32,932 bases of DNA, from assembly GCA_024711265.1 (NCBI GenBank), contig JANJTG010000091.1, positions 1 through 32,932 of the forward strand, given 5' to 3'. The translations under genes and the position numbers were made by a program. Below are positions 17,443 through 25,836 of the stretch, piece by piece (the first letter of the stretch is position 1; the number at the start of each line of letters is the position of its first letter). The notes beneath the pieces were generated by a model that saw only the letters and a program-made list of their open reading frames with translations, ran no database searches and was not told the origin of the DNA. The stretch is from Bdellovibrio sp. (GTDB lineage Bacteria; Bdellovibrionota; Bdellovibrionia; Bdellovibrionales; Bdellovibrionaceae).

Positions 17443-19481
17443 TAAATCAATCCATCACGTCTTAAAAGTGCGTTGGGATCTGGTTCACGGCCACGGAATT
17501 TCTTGTAAAGATCCATGGGATGTTCCGTGCCGCCACGACTCAGGATATTGTCCTTAAATTTCTTGGCGACCTCTTCATTGAAAAGACCTTTTTCTTTGAA
17601 GTATTCAAAAGCATCGGCATCCAAAACCTCCGCCCATTTGTAAGAGTAATATCCCGCAGAATATCCGCCTGCAAAGATGTGGCTGAAACTGCAAGAGGAA
17701 TTCGCACCCTCCACCTTTGGAAACAGACGAGTCTCGGCCGTGGCTTTTTCTTCAAAAGCGTCGACATCGGTGATTTTTGAAGGATCTGTAGAGTACCATG
17801 CCTGATCCATCATTCCGAACTGGAGCTGACGGCAAGACATGTATCCCGCTTGGAATTTTTGAGAGGCTTTCAGCTTCTCAATCAGTTCGGCAGGCATCGG
17901 TGCGTTGGTTTCATAGTGACGGGCGAAAAGATCCAAACCTTCTTTTTCTCCCACCCAGTTTTCCATAATTTGAGAGGGAAGTTCTACGAAATCCCAATAA
18001 ACATTCGTGCCGCTCAATGAAGAGTAGGTGCAGTCCGAAAGCATTCCGTGCAAGGCATGGCCGAACTCGTGGAACAAGGTACGAACTTCATCGTAAGTAA
18101 GAAGTGATGGCTTGGTCGGAGTCGGTTTCGTGAAGTTGCAGACGATGCTGACATGAGGGCGCTTCATTTCGCCTTCGATCAAACCTTGCCCACGGAACTG
18201 AGTCATCCAGGCGCCGCCTTTTTTCGTTTCACGCGGGAAGTAGTCGGTATAGAAAAGACCCATGTACTTTCCAGAAGCCTCTTCGTAGATTTCATAGGCT
18301 TTGACTTCAGGGTGATAGACGGGAATGTCTTTGTTTTCTTTGAAGGTCAGGCCATAAAGTTTTTTGGCGTGAGCAAAAACACCTTCCACGACATTTTCAA
18401 GCTTGAAGTAAGGGCGAAGGTCTTCTTCGTTAAACGCATATTTTTCTTCTTTGAGTTTTTCAGAATAATAACCAAAATCCCAAGGCATGATGTCGGTTAT
18501 GCCATCAATCTTTTTGGCAAATTCAGTGACTTCGGCAAGGTCTCTTTTTCCGGCATCCTTTGAAGCTTTTAAAAGTTTTGATAAGAATTCACTCACGGTT
18601 TGTGGGTTCTTGGCCATGCGTTCTGCCAGAACAAAGTCAGCGTGAGTCGCGAATCCCAAAAGCTTTGCGCGTTTGTCACGAAGTTGAACGATTTTAAGAA
18701 CGGTGGCTTGATTGTCGAATTCACCTTTGAAAGCGCGAGAAGAAAAAGCTCTCCACATTTTTTCACGAAGCTGACGGTTCTTGGCGTACGTCATGAAAGG
18801 GAGGTAGCTGGGGATTTGCAGGTTGAAAAGCCATTTATCTTTTTGTCCTTTGGCTTCGGCCATTGCCGCCGCACCTTCAAGAACGCCCTCGGGAAGACCT
18901 TCAACATCTTCTTTTTTATCCAAGATCATTTCAAAAGAATTGGTCGCCTTAAGAACATTTTCAGAAAACTTCGGAGCAAGAACGGAGAGCTCTTGGTCGA
19001 TTTGACGAAGAGTTTCTTTATCGCTGGCAGACAGAAGGGCGCCGTTGCGAGTGAAGGATAAATAAGTTTTTTCTAATAAACGCATTTGCTCTTTGTTGAG
19101 ATTCAAAGAGTCGCGTTTGTCATAGACGGTTTTCACACGCTTAAAGATTTCATCGTCCAAAGAAACATCAGACGCAAGCGCGGTGACTTTCGGGTAGATC
19201 TCTTTGGCAAGGGCTTGGAGGGCGTCATCGGCATTTGCCACCTCCATATTGCCATAGATACCGGCGATCTTATCAGCCAGCTCGGAGGCGGACTCTAGGG
19301 CCACGATCGTATTTTCGAAATCGGGAGCCGCCGGGTTGGCCTTCATTTTAGCAAGGTTGTCTTTAGCGATTTTAATCGCCTCATCCAGCGCAGGCAGATA
19401 ATGCTCCACTTTGATCAAATCAAAAGGAACGGCTTGGTCCTTGTTTGTGAAGGGTTTTAAGAGAGGATTTGTCGTGTTCAT
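17442..19481 (-). CDS. M3 family oligopeptidase (oligopeptidase A / dipeptidyl carboxypeptidase type)
   Basis: 679 residues from the ATG at 19481, chosen over the in-frame start at 19535 because GGAGG sits 5 bases before it. This gives the family-typical N-terminus MNTTNPLLKPF and length (E. coli PrlC is 680). The zinc site is HEFGH (471-475) with the third ligand Glu500 in DFVELPSQ. The C-terminal YYSYKWAEVLDADAFE matches M3 peptidases. It degrades oligopeptides, including cleaved signal peptides, in the cytoplasm. No signal peptide is seen. It leads an apparent operon with nadK and recN. Confidence 0.93.
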   Translation of the reverse strand: MNTTNPLLKPFTNKDQAVPFDLIKVEHYLPALDEAIKIAKDNLAKMKANPAAPDFENTIVALESASELADKIAGIYGNMEVANADDALQALAKEIYPKVTALASDVSLDDEIFKRVKTVYDKRDSLNLNKEQMRLLEKTYLSFTRNGALLSASDKETLRQIDQELSVLAPKFSENVLKATNSFEMILDKKEDVEGLPEGVLEGAAAMAEAKGQKDKWLFNLQIPSYLPFMTYAKNRQLREKMWRAFSSRAFKGEFDNQATVLKIVQLRDKRAKLLGFATHADFVLAERMAKNPQTVSEFLSKLLKASKDAGKRDLAEVTEFAKKIDGITDIMPWDFGYYSEKLKEEKYAFNEEDLRPYFKLENVVEGVFAHAKKLYGLTFKENKDIPVYHPEVKAYEIYEEASGKYMGLFYTDYFPRETKKGGAWMTQFRGQGLIEGEMKRPHVSIVCNFTKPTPTKPSLLTYDEVRTLFHEFGHALHGMLSDCTYSSLSGTNVYWDFVELPSQIMENWVGEKEGLDLFARHYETNAPMPAELIEKLKASQKFQAGYMSCRQLQFGMMDQAWYSTDPSKITDVDAFEEKATAETRLFPKVEGANSSCSFSHIFAGGYSAGYYSYKWAEVLDADAFEYFKEKGLFNEEVAKKFKDNILSRGGTEHPMDLYKKFRGREPDPNALLRRDGLI

Positions 19482-19544
19482 GAAGACCTCCAGAAGTGTG
19501 ATAGAACCCTTCTTTTCTTTCATGAAGACGCCCAAAAATCAAAA

Positions 19545-19561
19545 GGTACCTGACTGGTACC
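19545..19561. repeat. Palindromic GGTACC-tgact-GGTACC element
   Basis: Two GGTACC hexamers are separated by TGACT in the intergenic gap upstream of the M3 peptidase gene, preceded by AAAA. Similar AAAAGGTACCTG sequence occurs in the terminator at 13758-13788, and GGTACCTG occurs again at 10734-10741. Confidence 0.5.
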
Positions 19562-19569
19562 AATGGAAA

Positions 19570-19602
19570 GGCCCCTTGGTGGTTTTATCCTTCCAAGGGG
19601 CC
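19570..19602 (-). terminator. Probable terminator of the Cys-rich lipoprotein gene
   Basis: GGCCCCTTGG (19570-19579) and CCAAGGGGCC (19593-19602) form a perfect 10-bp stem with a 13-base loop, 54 bases past the stop. On the reverse strand only TTT follows, so it may stall transcription or protect the 3' end rather than act as a strong terminator. Confidence 0.6.
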
Positions 19603-19655
19603 ATGATAATGCGGCATATTATCCGTAAAAACGGTCGAGGAGCGCCGCACTCACT

Positions 19656-20204
19656 CTAGTAACTCATGCAAACTCCGAGGTTTGACCCTTGAAGAACCTG
19701 GCGGCACGTCGCCCCTGTGCCGCAGGTGTTTCCTTGGTCCAATAGGCAGCTCTGAGTGAGGGTTCTCGAGCATTGTGAACTATTGCTTCCGCCGGGAATG
19801 TTTGAAAACTGAGGAAAGTTGATTGTGGTCTGTGGCGCCGGGCTTGAAGAGTATCCCCACTGCCAATAAAGGAAGTAACCACTATAAGGTTGAAGAAGTT
19901 GTGCGTTCACACAGCCCAATCCGTAAGTTCCATTGTACGTCGGCATATAACCGCCTGGGCAATTACAGAAGCCATATTGATTAAAATACGCCGTGTAGTC
20001 ATAGGCGGAATTGGCAAGACCCGGGTAGGCCATCCAGCCCTGATATTGAGAGTAAATCGTGTTATTGCAGTAAGCCGTTCCGTTCAAACAATTAGTGTTG
20101 AGTGGAGTCGATACTTGAGTAGTTGTTACGCCACCAATGCCATTGTCGTTACCTTGGCAGGCAGCGAGGAAAAGTGCGAAAACTAAAAATACCAACCTTT
20201 TCAT
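19656..20204 (-). CDS. Cys-rich, Tyr/Gly-rich lipoprotein of unknown function
   Basis: 182 residues. The signal peptide ends in lipobox LAAC (C16), so it is probably a lipidated envelope protein. The mature part has ten further Cys (39, 46, 80, 82, 98, 145, 153, 161, 167, 179) and many Tyr, Gly, Asn and Gln residues in the middle (~48-120). The C-terminal 40 residues with CGTGATC and GVC look like a small disulfide-knit module. An even Cys count suits disulfide bonding in the periplasm or on the surface. I recognise no family. GGAG about 9 bases before the ATG is the ribosome binding site. It stands alone, divergent from the AMIN-domain gene. Confidence 0.7.
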   Translation of the reverse strand: MKRLVFLVFALFLAACQGNDNGIGGVTTTQVSTPLNTNCLNGTAYCNNTIYSQYQGWMAYPGLANSAYDYTAYFNQYGFCNCPGGYMPTYNGTYGLGCVNAQLLQPYSGYFLYWQWGYSSSPAPQTTINFPQFSNIPGGSNSSQCSRTLTQSCLLDQGNTCGTGATCRQVLQGSNLGVCMSY

Positions 20205-20273
20205 AAAGGGGCTCCTTCAAAAATCTGTTCAACAATGATGTAAGGTCCAAGTTCCATGCCTTCGGGGACTTTC

Positions 20274-20295
20274 TTCAAATTCGTTTATATTTGAA
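20274..20295. promoter_or_regulatory. Inverted repeat in a divergent intergenic region (possible operator)
   Basis: TTCAAAT (20274-20280) and ATTTGAA (20289-20295) form a perfect 7-8-7 inverted repeat, 69 bases from the lipoprotein start and 152 from the AMIN gene start. Its centre is AT-rich, as expected near a promoter. It could bind a dimeric regulator of both directions. Confidence 0.35.
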
Positions 20296-20320
20296 CTGAG
20301 GGGCAATATTTCCAAAGAAG

Positions 20321-20443
20321 GTGCCCTTTTTGGGCATCTTGCGCCGCAAAAGAGAACCCCCCTTAAAGCGTTCTTGGGGGGTTTTAGGGTTGGCAGGGGA
20401 CTCCTTCTTCTTTACCCTTAAGAGGTATGATTCGAAGGGAGTC
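20321..20443 (+). promoter_or_regulatory. Structured leader: hairpin, terminator-like hairpin and ribosome-site-sequestering stem
   Basis: Three structures precede the AMIN-domain gene. A small stem TGCCC/GGGCA (20322-20336) has a T5 loop. AACCCCCC (20355-20362) pairs with GGGGGGTT (20376-20383) and is followed by T's, like an intrinsic terminator. GACTCCTTC (20399-20407) pairs with GAAGGGAGTC (20434-20443), with one bulged G, and covers the ribosome binding site. A forward terminator with no gene ahead of it suggests attenuation or a small RNA. Confidence 0.4.
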
Positions 20444-20447
20444 GATC

Positions 20448-20960
20448 ATGAAATACATCGGATGTTTGATGGCCTTTCTTTTGGCCCTGCCAGCGTCAGC
20501 CGCAATTTCAACACAAAAAAGCAAACCGACAGCGTCTAAAGTTCTTTCGGGTGAAGGCGTGAGTTTCGGAGGTCTTGCCGGGACTGGATTCACTTTGTTG
20601 GACGTGCGTCGCACGACCGATACGAAAAAAGGTCTGGAACGCATTGTGATTGATGTGGGTGATATGAGGGGAGCTCCTCTGCGCGGTTGGCCTGGATATT
20701 ATTATGCGGAACTCAAAAAAAATCCTTCTCGCTTAGTCATTGATTTTGCGCAAATGCCGAATGCCAATATAGATCAAACCCAGATCTCATCGCGTTTGAA
20801 AAGTTCTTTGGCGGTGACAAAAAGTACTTTGAGTTTGGATCCGGTGGATAGCTCTTTGAATTTAACCTTGGATCTTAAGAAGAACACCAAGGTCCGTGTT
20901 TATCAGGTGGCAGGTAAAAAGACGACCAGTAAAGTTGTCATCGACCTTGTCGCGGAGTAA
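20448..20960 (+). CDS. AMIN-domain secreted protein
   Basis: 170 residues from the ATG at 20448, chosen because GGGAG lies 6 bases upstream and a proper signal peptide (~1-18, ending ASA-A) follows. An in-frame ATG at 20427 lacks a suitable site. The mature part (~50-170) resembles an AMIN domain, with the patterns ERIVIDVGD, SRLVIDFAQMP and KVRVYQVAG followed by KVVIDL. AMIN domains target amidases (AmiC) and secretins (PilQ) to peptidoglycan or the outer membrane. Here it stands alone with no enzyme domain, so it may be a wall-binding adaptor. A barrel gene follows after 5 bases. Confidence 0.6.
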   Translation: MKYIGCLMAFLLALPASAAISTQKSKPTASKVLSGEGVSFGGLAGTGFTLLDVRRTTDTKKGLERIVIDVGDMRGAPLRGWPGYYYAELKKNPSRLVIDFAQMPNANIDQTQISSRLKSSLAVTKSTLSLDPVDSSLNLTLDLKKNTKVRVYQVAGKKTTSKVVIDLVAE

Positions 20961-20965
20961 AAGCG

Positions 20966-21712
20966 ATGTTTCGCTTTTTATTTCCTCTTTTGATTCTGTT
21001 ATCGGTATCAGCTCAAGCTCGGGTGTTTAACATCAACAACGAAAATTTTGCGGCGTACTTCCTGGCGACAGGGGGAGGTTCGCAATTAGGAACTCACGCT
21101 GTGGCCGGAGAGGCCGGGGCTGGTGTTAATTATAATGGCGGTGTGAATTATAATTACACCGGAGAATTCGGCTTTCTTTACTCTAAACCTCGCGCGAGTT
21201 TGCGATTTGGCTTTGAGATTCTAAAGCCGTCGGTTCTGGAATCCACGGCTAACAACGGGACTTCGGATTTATATTCCGCAAAGAGTGATGTCTTGGGATA
21301 TGTTCCAAAACTTTCCTTTGAGTTGAATGTGCACGGCGATAATAGTTCCCGTTCGTTTATTTCTGCAACGGTGGGGACCGCCAGTGTGACTTTAAAAAAT
21401 GATTATGCTTTGACGGCGGCGGGACAGACAGCTTATCCAGGCGTTGTGGATCACAGCATTGAAGCCAAAGGTTCGAGCACATTGCTTTCGGCCTCTTTGG
21501 GGTATGAAGGAATTCTGACCGACACCACAACGGTGATAGTCGAGTTTGGCTATAGACAGCTAAAAATTGATAACTTGAAATATTCCAAAGACGTGACGAC
21601 ATTTTCTGGGGCAAAAACTAGCGGTGATGATCTTATGACTTCCTCGGGGGTCAAACGAGAGTTGGACTTTTCTGGCGGTTTTATTTCAATCGGATTTCGC
21701 TTTTACATGTAA
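20966..21712 (+). CDS. Outer-membrane beta-barrel protein (putative)
   Basis: 248 residues with a signal peptide (~1-18, ending AQA-R). The mature chain shows repeated amphipathic strands (for example ASLRFGFEILK, SFISATVGTASVTL, TTVIVEFGYRQLKI) and ends FISIGFRFYM, as expected for an 8- to 10-stranded barrel; the final residue is Met after FRFY. I recognise no named family. It is 5 bases from the AMIN-domain gene and 12 from the ABC ATPase, so all four genes to 23616 are probably one operon. Confidence 0.62.
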   Translation: MFRFLFPLLILLSVSAQARVFNINNENFAAYFLATGGGSQLGTHAVAGEAGAGVNYNGGVNYNYTGEFGFLYSKPRASLRFGFEILKPSVLESTANNGTSDLYSAKSDVLGYVPKLSFELNVHGDNSSRSFISATVGTASVTLKNDYALTAAGQTAYPGVVDHSIEAKGSSTLLSASLGYEGILTDTTTVIVEFGYRQLKIDNLKYSKDVTTFSGAKTSGDDLMTSSGVKRELDFSGGFISIGFRFYM

Positions 21713-21724
21713 GGGATGAACAAC

Positions 21725-22405
21725 ATGAGCGCTTTGTATCGTCTAAAGGGACTTGAGTATTCCTATTTGTGGAATAAGCAGCAGGTGCCGGTTCTTAAGG
21801 GCATTGACCTGGAACTGGAAAAGGGATGTTTTACCTGTATCGTGGGCCCGAGCGGGACGGGGAAGACGACGCTATTAAATCTTTTGGGGCTTATTGATAC
21901 ACCCTCCAATGGTCATATCGAATTCAGTGGCGAAGATGTCACTCATCTTCAAGAGAAAGAAAAAGAACAAGTACGTTTGCATAAAGTGGGATTTATATTT
22001 CAAGCCTTCTATCTGATCCCCACGCTGACGGTTTTAGAAAATACGTCTTACTTTCTGCCTTCTTTGGGGTACTCCCATGCGGCATCACAAAAAACCGCCA
22101 TGGAAACGTTGGATCTTTTGGGGTTGGCAGATCACGCCAAAAAAAGACCTTTAGAGCTTTCGGGAGGACAACGTCAGCGTGTAGCCATTGCTCGCGCCAT
22201 TGCTAAAAAGCCCATGGTTGTTTTGGCTGATGAACCTACGGCGAATCTGGATTCTGTGACAGCGGAGATGACGATCAATGCTTTCAAAGAGCTTCAGAAA
22301 ACTGAGAACACCAGTTTCATTTTTTCTACGCACGACTCCCATTTGGTGAGTTTTGCAAAATCGGTCTATCGCATGAAAGACGGGCAAATCGAGGGGAGGG
22401 CGTAG
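21725..22405 (+). CDS. ABC transporter ATP-binding protein, LolD/MacB type
   Basis: 226 residues. I prefer the ATG at 21725 because AAGGG lies 9 bases upstream; an ATG at 21716 directly abuts that site. Motifs: Walker A GPSGTGKTTL (41-50), signature LSGGQRQRVAIARA, Walker B VVLADEPTANLDS, then the switch-region THDSH. Size and the short helical region (ENTSYF after Q-loop FQAFYLIPTLTV) fit the LolD/MacB/FtsE family that pairs with FtsX-type permeases. It powers lipoprotein or lipid extraction, or other mechanotransmission, across the inner membrane. The permease gene starts 2 bases after its stop. Confidence 0.9.
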   Translation: MSALYRLKGLEYSYLWNKQQVPVLKGIDLELEKGCFTCIVGPSGTGKTTLLNLLGLIDTPSNGHIEFSGEDVTHLQEKEKEQVRLHKVGFIFQAFYLIPTLTVLENTSYFLPSLGYSHAASQKTAMETLDLLGLADHAKKRPLELSGGQRQRVAIARAIAKKPMVVLADEPTANLDSVTAEMTINAFKELQKTENTSFIFSTHDSHLVSFAKSVYRMKDGQIEGRA

Positions 22406-22407
22406 TC

Positions 22408-23616
22408 ATGTTGGAACTTCTCAAAATCGCTTGGCGCAATCTATTTAGAAATCCTCGTCGCACTTGGGCCAGTCTTTGTACGGTGGCTTTGGGTTCTGCA
22501 GGTCTTTTGATTTATCAAGGTTTTAACTCGGGCGTGATGAATCAGTATCGTGAGAATGTGATTCATGGATATTATGGGTATGGCCAAGTTTTTCCCGAAA
22601 ACTATTTTGGCAAAGTTCATGAACAACCTTGGAAGTTGTGGTTTGAGGACGGTGAAAAGATCGAAGCGCAGCTTCGTTCTTCTCCCGCCGTGACTCAAGT
22701 ATTCCCGCGTGTTTCCTTTTATGCGTTCATTGTTAAAGGTGGCATTACACTGGGGGGGAAAGGCGAAGGGGTCATTCCTGAACGAGAAAATACGTTCTTC
22801 ACCGAGATGAACTTTATCGCCGGTCATGATCTTCAACATCCCGATCAAATCATCCTCGGAAAAGGTTTGGCAGAAAGTTTGGATGCTAAAGAGGGAGACA
22901 CCGTCACCTTGCTGACTCAGACCGTGAATGGGCAGTTGAACGGAGCGGATTTGACCGTGGCGGGGATCTTCTTTACAGGTAAAAAGGTTATTGATGATTC
23001 GTTTTATCGTGTGGACTTAAAGCAGGCGCAGCAGCTTCTTGATACTCGTCGTATTGAGATGTTTTCACTGGCGACTCAAGGAGTGGATGCTTGGCCTCAG
23101 GTTGAAAAAGATATTCGGAAAGCCAATCCTCAGTTGGAAGCCGTGCCCTTTGAAATTTTGGATAAAAACTATTACCAAAATTCAGTGGATTTCTTAAATG
23201 CGCAGTTTTCTTTCATTCGTTCGATCATTCTGGTCATTGTCGCTATGGGGATTTTTAATGTGATTTCGGTGGGACTTTTGGAAAGAGCGGGAGAGATGGG
23301 GGCCTTACGTGCCAACGGGGAAAAGCGCAGCCGTCTTTTTAAAATACTTCTACTAGAAAATAGCCTTTTGGGAATTCTCGGAGGCTTTGTGGGAATTTGT
23401 TTGGCGGTGTTGGTTGATAAGACCTTATTAGTGAAGGGGATTCCGATGCCCCCGGCACCGGGAATCACTCGTCAGTTCTTTGTGTTCTTGGATATCATGC
23501 CCAGTCACTACGTTCAGGCGTTGTTGTTGCCCATGATCGCTACTGTTGTAGCCAGTTTGTGGCCGACCATTAAACTTTTGAAAAAATCCATCCCAGAACT
23601 TCTGCGTTCAACATAA
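22408..23616 (+). CDS. ABC transporter permease, FtsX/LolC/E type
   Basis: 402 residues with the fold of LolC/E and MacB permeases: one membrane helix (~20-38), a large periplasmic domain (~40-260), and three C-terminal helices (~268-291, ~318-336, ~368-386). The coupling region LLERAGEMGALRANGEKRSR after the second helix is typical. A LolE-like partner would extract lipoproteins or lipids from the outer leaflet of the inner membrane. Only one permease is present, so a homodimer is expected (LolCDE uses two). A LolA-like carrier lies in the next operon, which suggests a dedicated export route. Confidence 0.87.
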   Translation: MLELLKIAWRNLFRNPRRTWASLCTVALGSAGLLIYQGFNSGVMNQYRENVIHGYYGYGQVFPENYFGKVHEQPWKLWFEDGEKIEAQLRSSPAVTQVFPRVSFYAFIVKGGITLGGKGEGVIPERENTFFTEMNFIAGHDLQHPDQIILGKGLAESLDAKEGDTVTLLTQTVNGQLNGADLTVAGIFFTGKKVIDDSFYRVDLKQAQQLLDTRRIEMFSLATQGVDAWPQVEKDIRKANPQLEAVPFEILDKNYYQNSVDFLNAQFSFIRSIILVIVAMGIFNVISVGLLERAGEMGALRANGEKRSRLFKILLLENSLLGILGGFVGICLAVLVDKTLLVKGIPMPPAPGITRQFFVFLDIMPSHYVQALLLPMIATVVASLWPTIKLLKKSIPELLRST

Positions 23617-23629
23617 TTTAGAAATGTGA

Positions 23630-23651
23630 GAGACCTCGTCTTCGAGGTCTC
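23630..23651 (+). terminator. Hairpin after the ABC permease gene (possible weak terminator)
   Basis: GAGACCTCG (23630-23638) and CGAGGTCTC (23643-23651) form a perfect 9-bp stem with a 4-base loop, 13 bases after the stop. No T run follows, so it may slow or process the transcript rather than end it. Confidence 0.5.
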
Positions 23652-23734
23652 GGCAATTTGTCCACTTCTTAGACACGATGGTAAAATTTGCAGTTTATGC
23701 GCCTTTCTAGAGCGTCAATTCCAATTCAAAGTAC

Positions 23735-23762
23735 TTCACGCCCCTAAAAAAAACGGTATAAG
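23735..23762 (+). promoter_or_regulatory. Candidate promoter of the lipid-gene operon
   Basis: TTCACG (23735-23740) and TATAAG (23757-23762) are separated by 16 bases with an A-rich spacer. They lie about 36 bases before the lipid kinase start. The -10 is good and the -35 is moderate. Confidence 0.4.
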
Positions 23763-23797
23763 ACTTGCTCTCTGGATTTCTTGGAGTCAAAAAATTT

Positions 23798-24796
23798 ATG
23801 AGAGTGTCCGTTCTGGTTAATTCTAAAGCCGGTTCCGTGAATGCGGAGCTGATTGAGGCTAAGGTGCGCGAAGCTTTGTTTCGCTGCGACCTGCGCTTCT
23901 GCCGTCCACAGACGTTGACGGAGATGTGCGACTTCCTCAGTGAGGAACGAGCGCAGAAGACGGACTATGTTATTATCTGTGGCGGCGATGGCACGATCAA
24001 CGTGGCCTTGCAATGTCTGATGAAATGTCAGGAGCATCTGCCCATTCCTCCGATCGTGGTTGTTCGTTCAGGAACAGCTAATGATTTAGCCCATGAAATC
24101 GGAATTTCAAATCGCATCGATCACGCCGTTCGCAACATCTTCGAAGGTGTTGTGAAGAACATTGACGTGATTGAGATCAGTTCAGGAGAGAAAAAAACCT
24201 ACATGCTGACCAATGGAGGCTTGGGAATGCCTGCGGTGGCGGCTGAATTGGCGAATAAATTTAGAAGTCATTTGCAGACCTTGGCAAATTCTCCGAAGTC
24301 GGCGGCGGCCTATAAGTATCTGGCGCAAAAAAGCTATTATGCTGTTAAGAAAATGGGACCCACGGTTTATTCGATGATGACCGCGGAGGCGATTCGCACG
24401 TGGAATCCCGAGGGTTGGGAGCTTGAAATTGAGATTCCTGGCAAAGTGAATATCGAAACTAGTTCCCCGATTGTTTTGATTAATAATCAGCAAAGTATCG
24501 GGGCCAGTTTCTTGCCAGCCCCTTACACCTCAAATACAGATGGCACCGTCAATCTGTTGTTGTCGGAAACGAAGAACATTCCGGAACACACCCGAGCGGC
24601 CTTGCACATTCGTCGTGGTAGTATTGATAAATCTTCCGCTTTCAAATCGTTTGAGCTCAAAGAGTTCAGACTAAAGAGCCAGAATCCCCGTCGCGCTTTG
24701 ACTTTTTTTGGGGATGGCGAGATCCTTCTCAAAGATGTTCAGGAGCTGTCAGTTCGCTGTATACACCGCGGACTTCCTGTTATGGTCAGACAATAG
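23798..24796 (+). CDS. Lipid kinase, diacylglycerol/sphingosine kinase catalytic family
   Basis: 332 residues from the ATG at 23798. An in-frame TTG at 23765 is an alternative, but the family N-terminus (VSVLVNSKAG) fits the ATG. It has the ATP-binding motif CGGDGTIN (GGDGT at 62-66), then RSGTANDLAHEI, matching the GTGNDxA motif of DagK/YegS kinases with Ser-Gly-Thr-Ala at its start, and a beta-sandwich C-terminal domain ending near LTFFGDGE. Members phosphorylate diacylglycerol, sphingoid bases, ceramide or polyprenol-like lipids at the membrane. As first gene of a lipid-related operon it may phosphorylate a lipid made or consumed there; the substrate is unknown. Confidence 0.82.
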   Translation: MRVSVLVNSKAGSVNAELIEAKVREALFRCDLRFCRPQTLTEMCDFLSEERAQKTDYVIICGGDGTINVALQCLMKCQEHLPIPPIVVVRSGTANDLAHEIGISNRIDHAVRNIFEGVVKNIDVIEISSGEKKTYMLTNGGLGMPAVAAELANKFRSHLQTLANSPKSAAAYKYLAQKSYYAVKKMGPTVYSMMTAEAIRTWNPEGWELEIEIPGKVNIETSSPIVLINNQQSIGASFLPAPYTSNTDGTVNLLLSETKNIPEHTRAALHIRRGSIDKSSAFKSFELKEFRLKSQNPRRALTFFGDGEILLKDVQELSVRCIHRGLPVMVRQ

Positions 24797-24816
24797 GTGC
24801 AATCTGGAGGTCTTCC

Positions 24817-25836
24817 TTGACCAAACCCCGAATCCTCGTCACAGGGGGAACTGGTTTTCTTGGCAAAAGAGTCATTCCTCTGCTTCGTGAAAAATTCGAA
24901 GTGGATGTGCTTTCCCGTTCGGGTAAGACGGAAGTCCAGGGAGACCTGACTGAGTGGAATGCCGGACTGGACCTGGAATCTTTGAAGAATAAAAACTATT
25001 CTCTCTTCCTTCATATGGCCGGTCTTTATGACCTGACCGCCTCTAAAGTGGATTGTTATCAACATAATATTTCGACGATGGGAATTGCCTTGAAGGTGGC
25101 CGATGCCTTGAAGATTCCTTTTTTCATTAACACCAGCACGGTGGCGGCGGGGATTAATTCTAGCCTGGGGTCGGTAAAACCTTATGATCTAAATTTTTCC
25201 AAATCTTTTCCTGATGCTTATTCCGAGTCGAAAGCTTTAGGAGAGCAGCTCTTACAAAATTGGGCGGCACGGTCTATTCAGGGGCGAGTGAATTTAAGAT
25301 TGGGCGTGCTGGTCGGGGACTCTCAAAAAGGAACCATCGAGCGCATTGATGGGCCTTACCATTCGGCCGAAGCTTTTAATAAAATCCGCCCCATGATTGA
25401 GTCATTCCCGACTTCGTTGCCGTTGCCGGGGAATGCGCAAACCAAACTTCCCTTGGTGCCGGTGGACAAAGCCGCCCAAGCGATCGTAAGGTTTTGTGAG
25501 TGGACGCTGTCTCACAAACCGCAGGGTTATCAAAGTTATCATGTGACGCCCACATACGGATTGGGTGTGAAAGAGCTGTATGTTTCGGCTTTGAAGTATC
25601 AGGCGATTCCTCATCGAGGAATCGTTTTGTTCGATCAGATTTCAGAGTCTGTGATTTTAAAGATTTCAAAGTTTTTGGCGAAATTTCCCGAAGAAGAACT
25701 GCATTATCTGATGAACTTCCCAATTTACGACACGACGGCGACACGCGAGGTGTTGGGAGAAAACTGGTGCCCTGAGTTTAAAGAATACGAACAAGTTTTT
25801 TGGAGCGGCTATGAAGAATTCGTATCGCATCGCTGA
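24817..25836 (+). CDS. NAD-dependent epimerase/dehydratase (extended SDR)
   Basis: 339 residues from a TTG start; GGAGG 8 bases upstream supports it. The Rossmann motif is GGTGFLG (10-16), with HMAGLYDLT after strand 4, catalytic Ser/Thr in NTSTVAAG and Tyr-X3-Lys at YSESK (135-139). These mark an extended short-chain dehydrogenase, closest in feel to the 3-beta-hydroxysteroid dehydrogenase and NAD-epimerase groups that also include reductases of long-chain substrates. The next gene starts 26 bases before this stop, so the two are tightly linked and may act in sequence on one substrate. Confidence 0.82.
   Translation: MTKPRILVTGGTGFLGKRVIPLLREKFEVDVLSRSGKTEVQGDLTEWNAGLDLESLKNKNYSLFLHMAGLYDLTASKVDCYQHNISTMGIALKVADALKIPFFINTSTVAAGINSSLGSVKPYDLNFSKSFPDAYSESKALGEQLLQNWAARSIQGRVNLRLGVLVGDSQKGTIERIDGPYHSAEAFNKIRPMIESFPTSLPLPGNAQTKLPLVPVDKAAQAIVRFCEWTLSHKPQGYQSYHVTPTYGLGVKELYVSALKYQAIPHRGIVLFDQISESVILKISKFLAKFPEEELHYLMNFPIYDTTATREVLGENWCPEFKEYEQVFWSGYEEFVSHR

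Noticed and set aside
18153-19061. Forward ORFs of 136 and 153 codons inside the M3 peptidase gene
   Set aside because: They are Phe-rich antisense frames of a clear zinc peptidase.
23626-23820. 64-codon forward ORF before the lipid kinase
   Set aside because: It begins within the hairpin after the permease gene, spans the candidate promoter and overlaps the kinase start. There is no motif and no good ribosome binding site.
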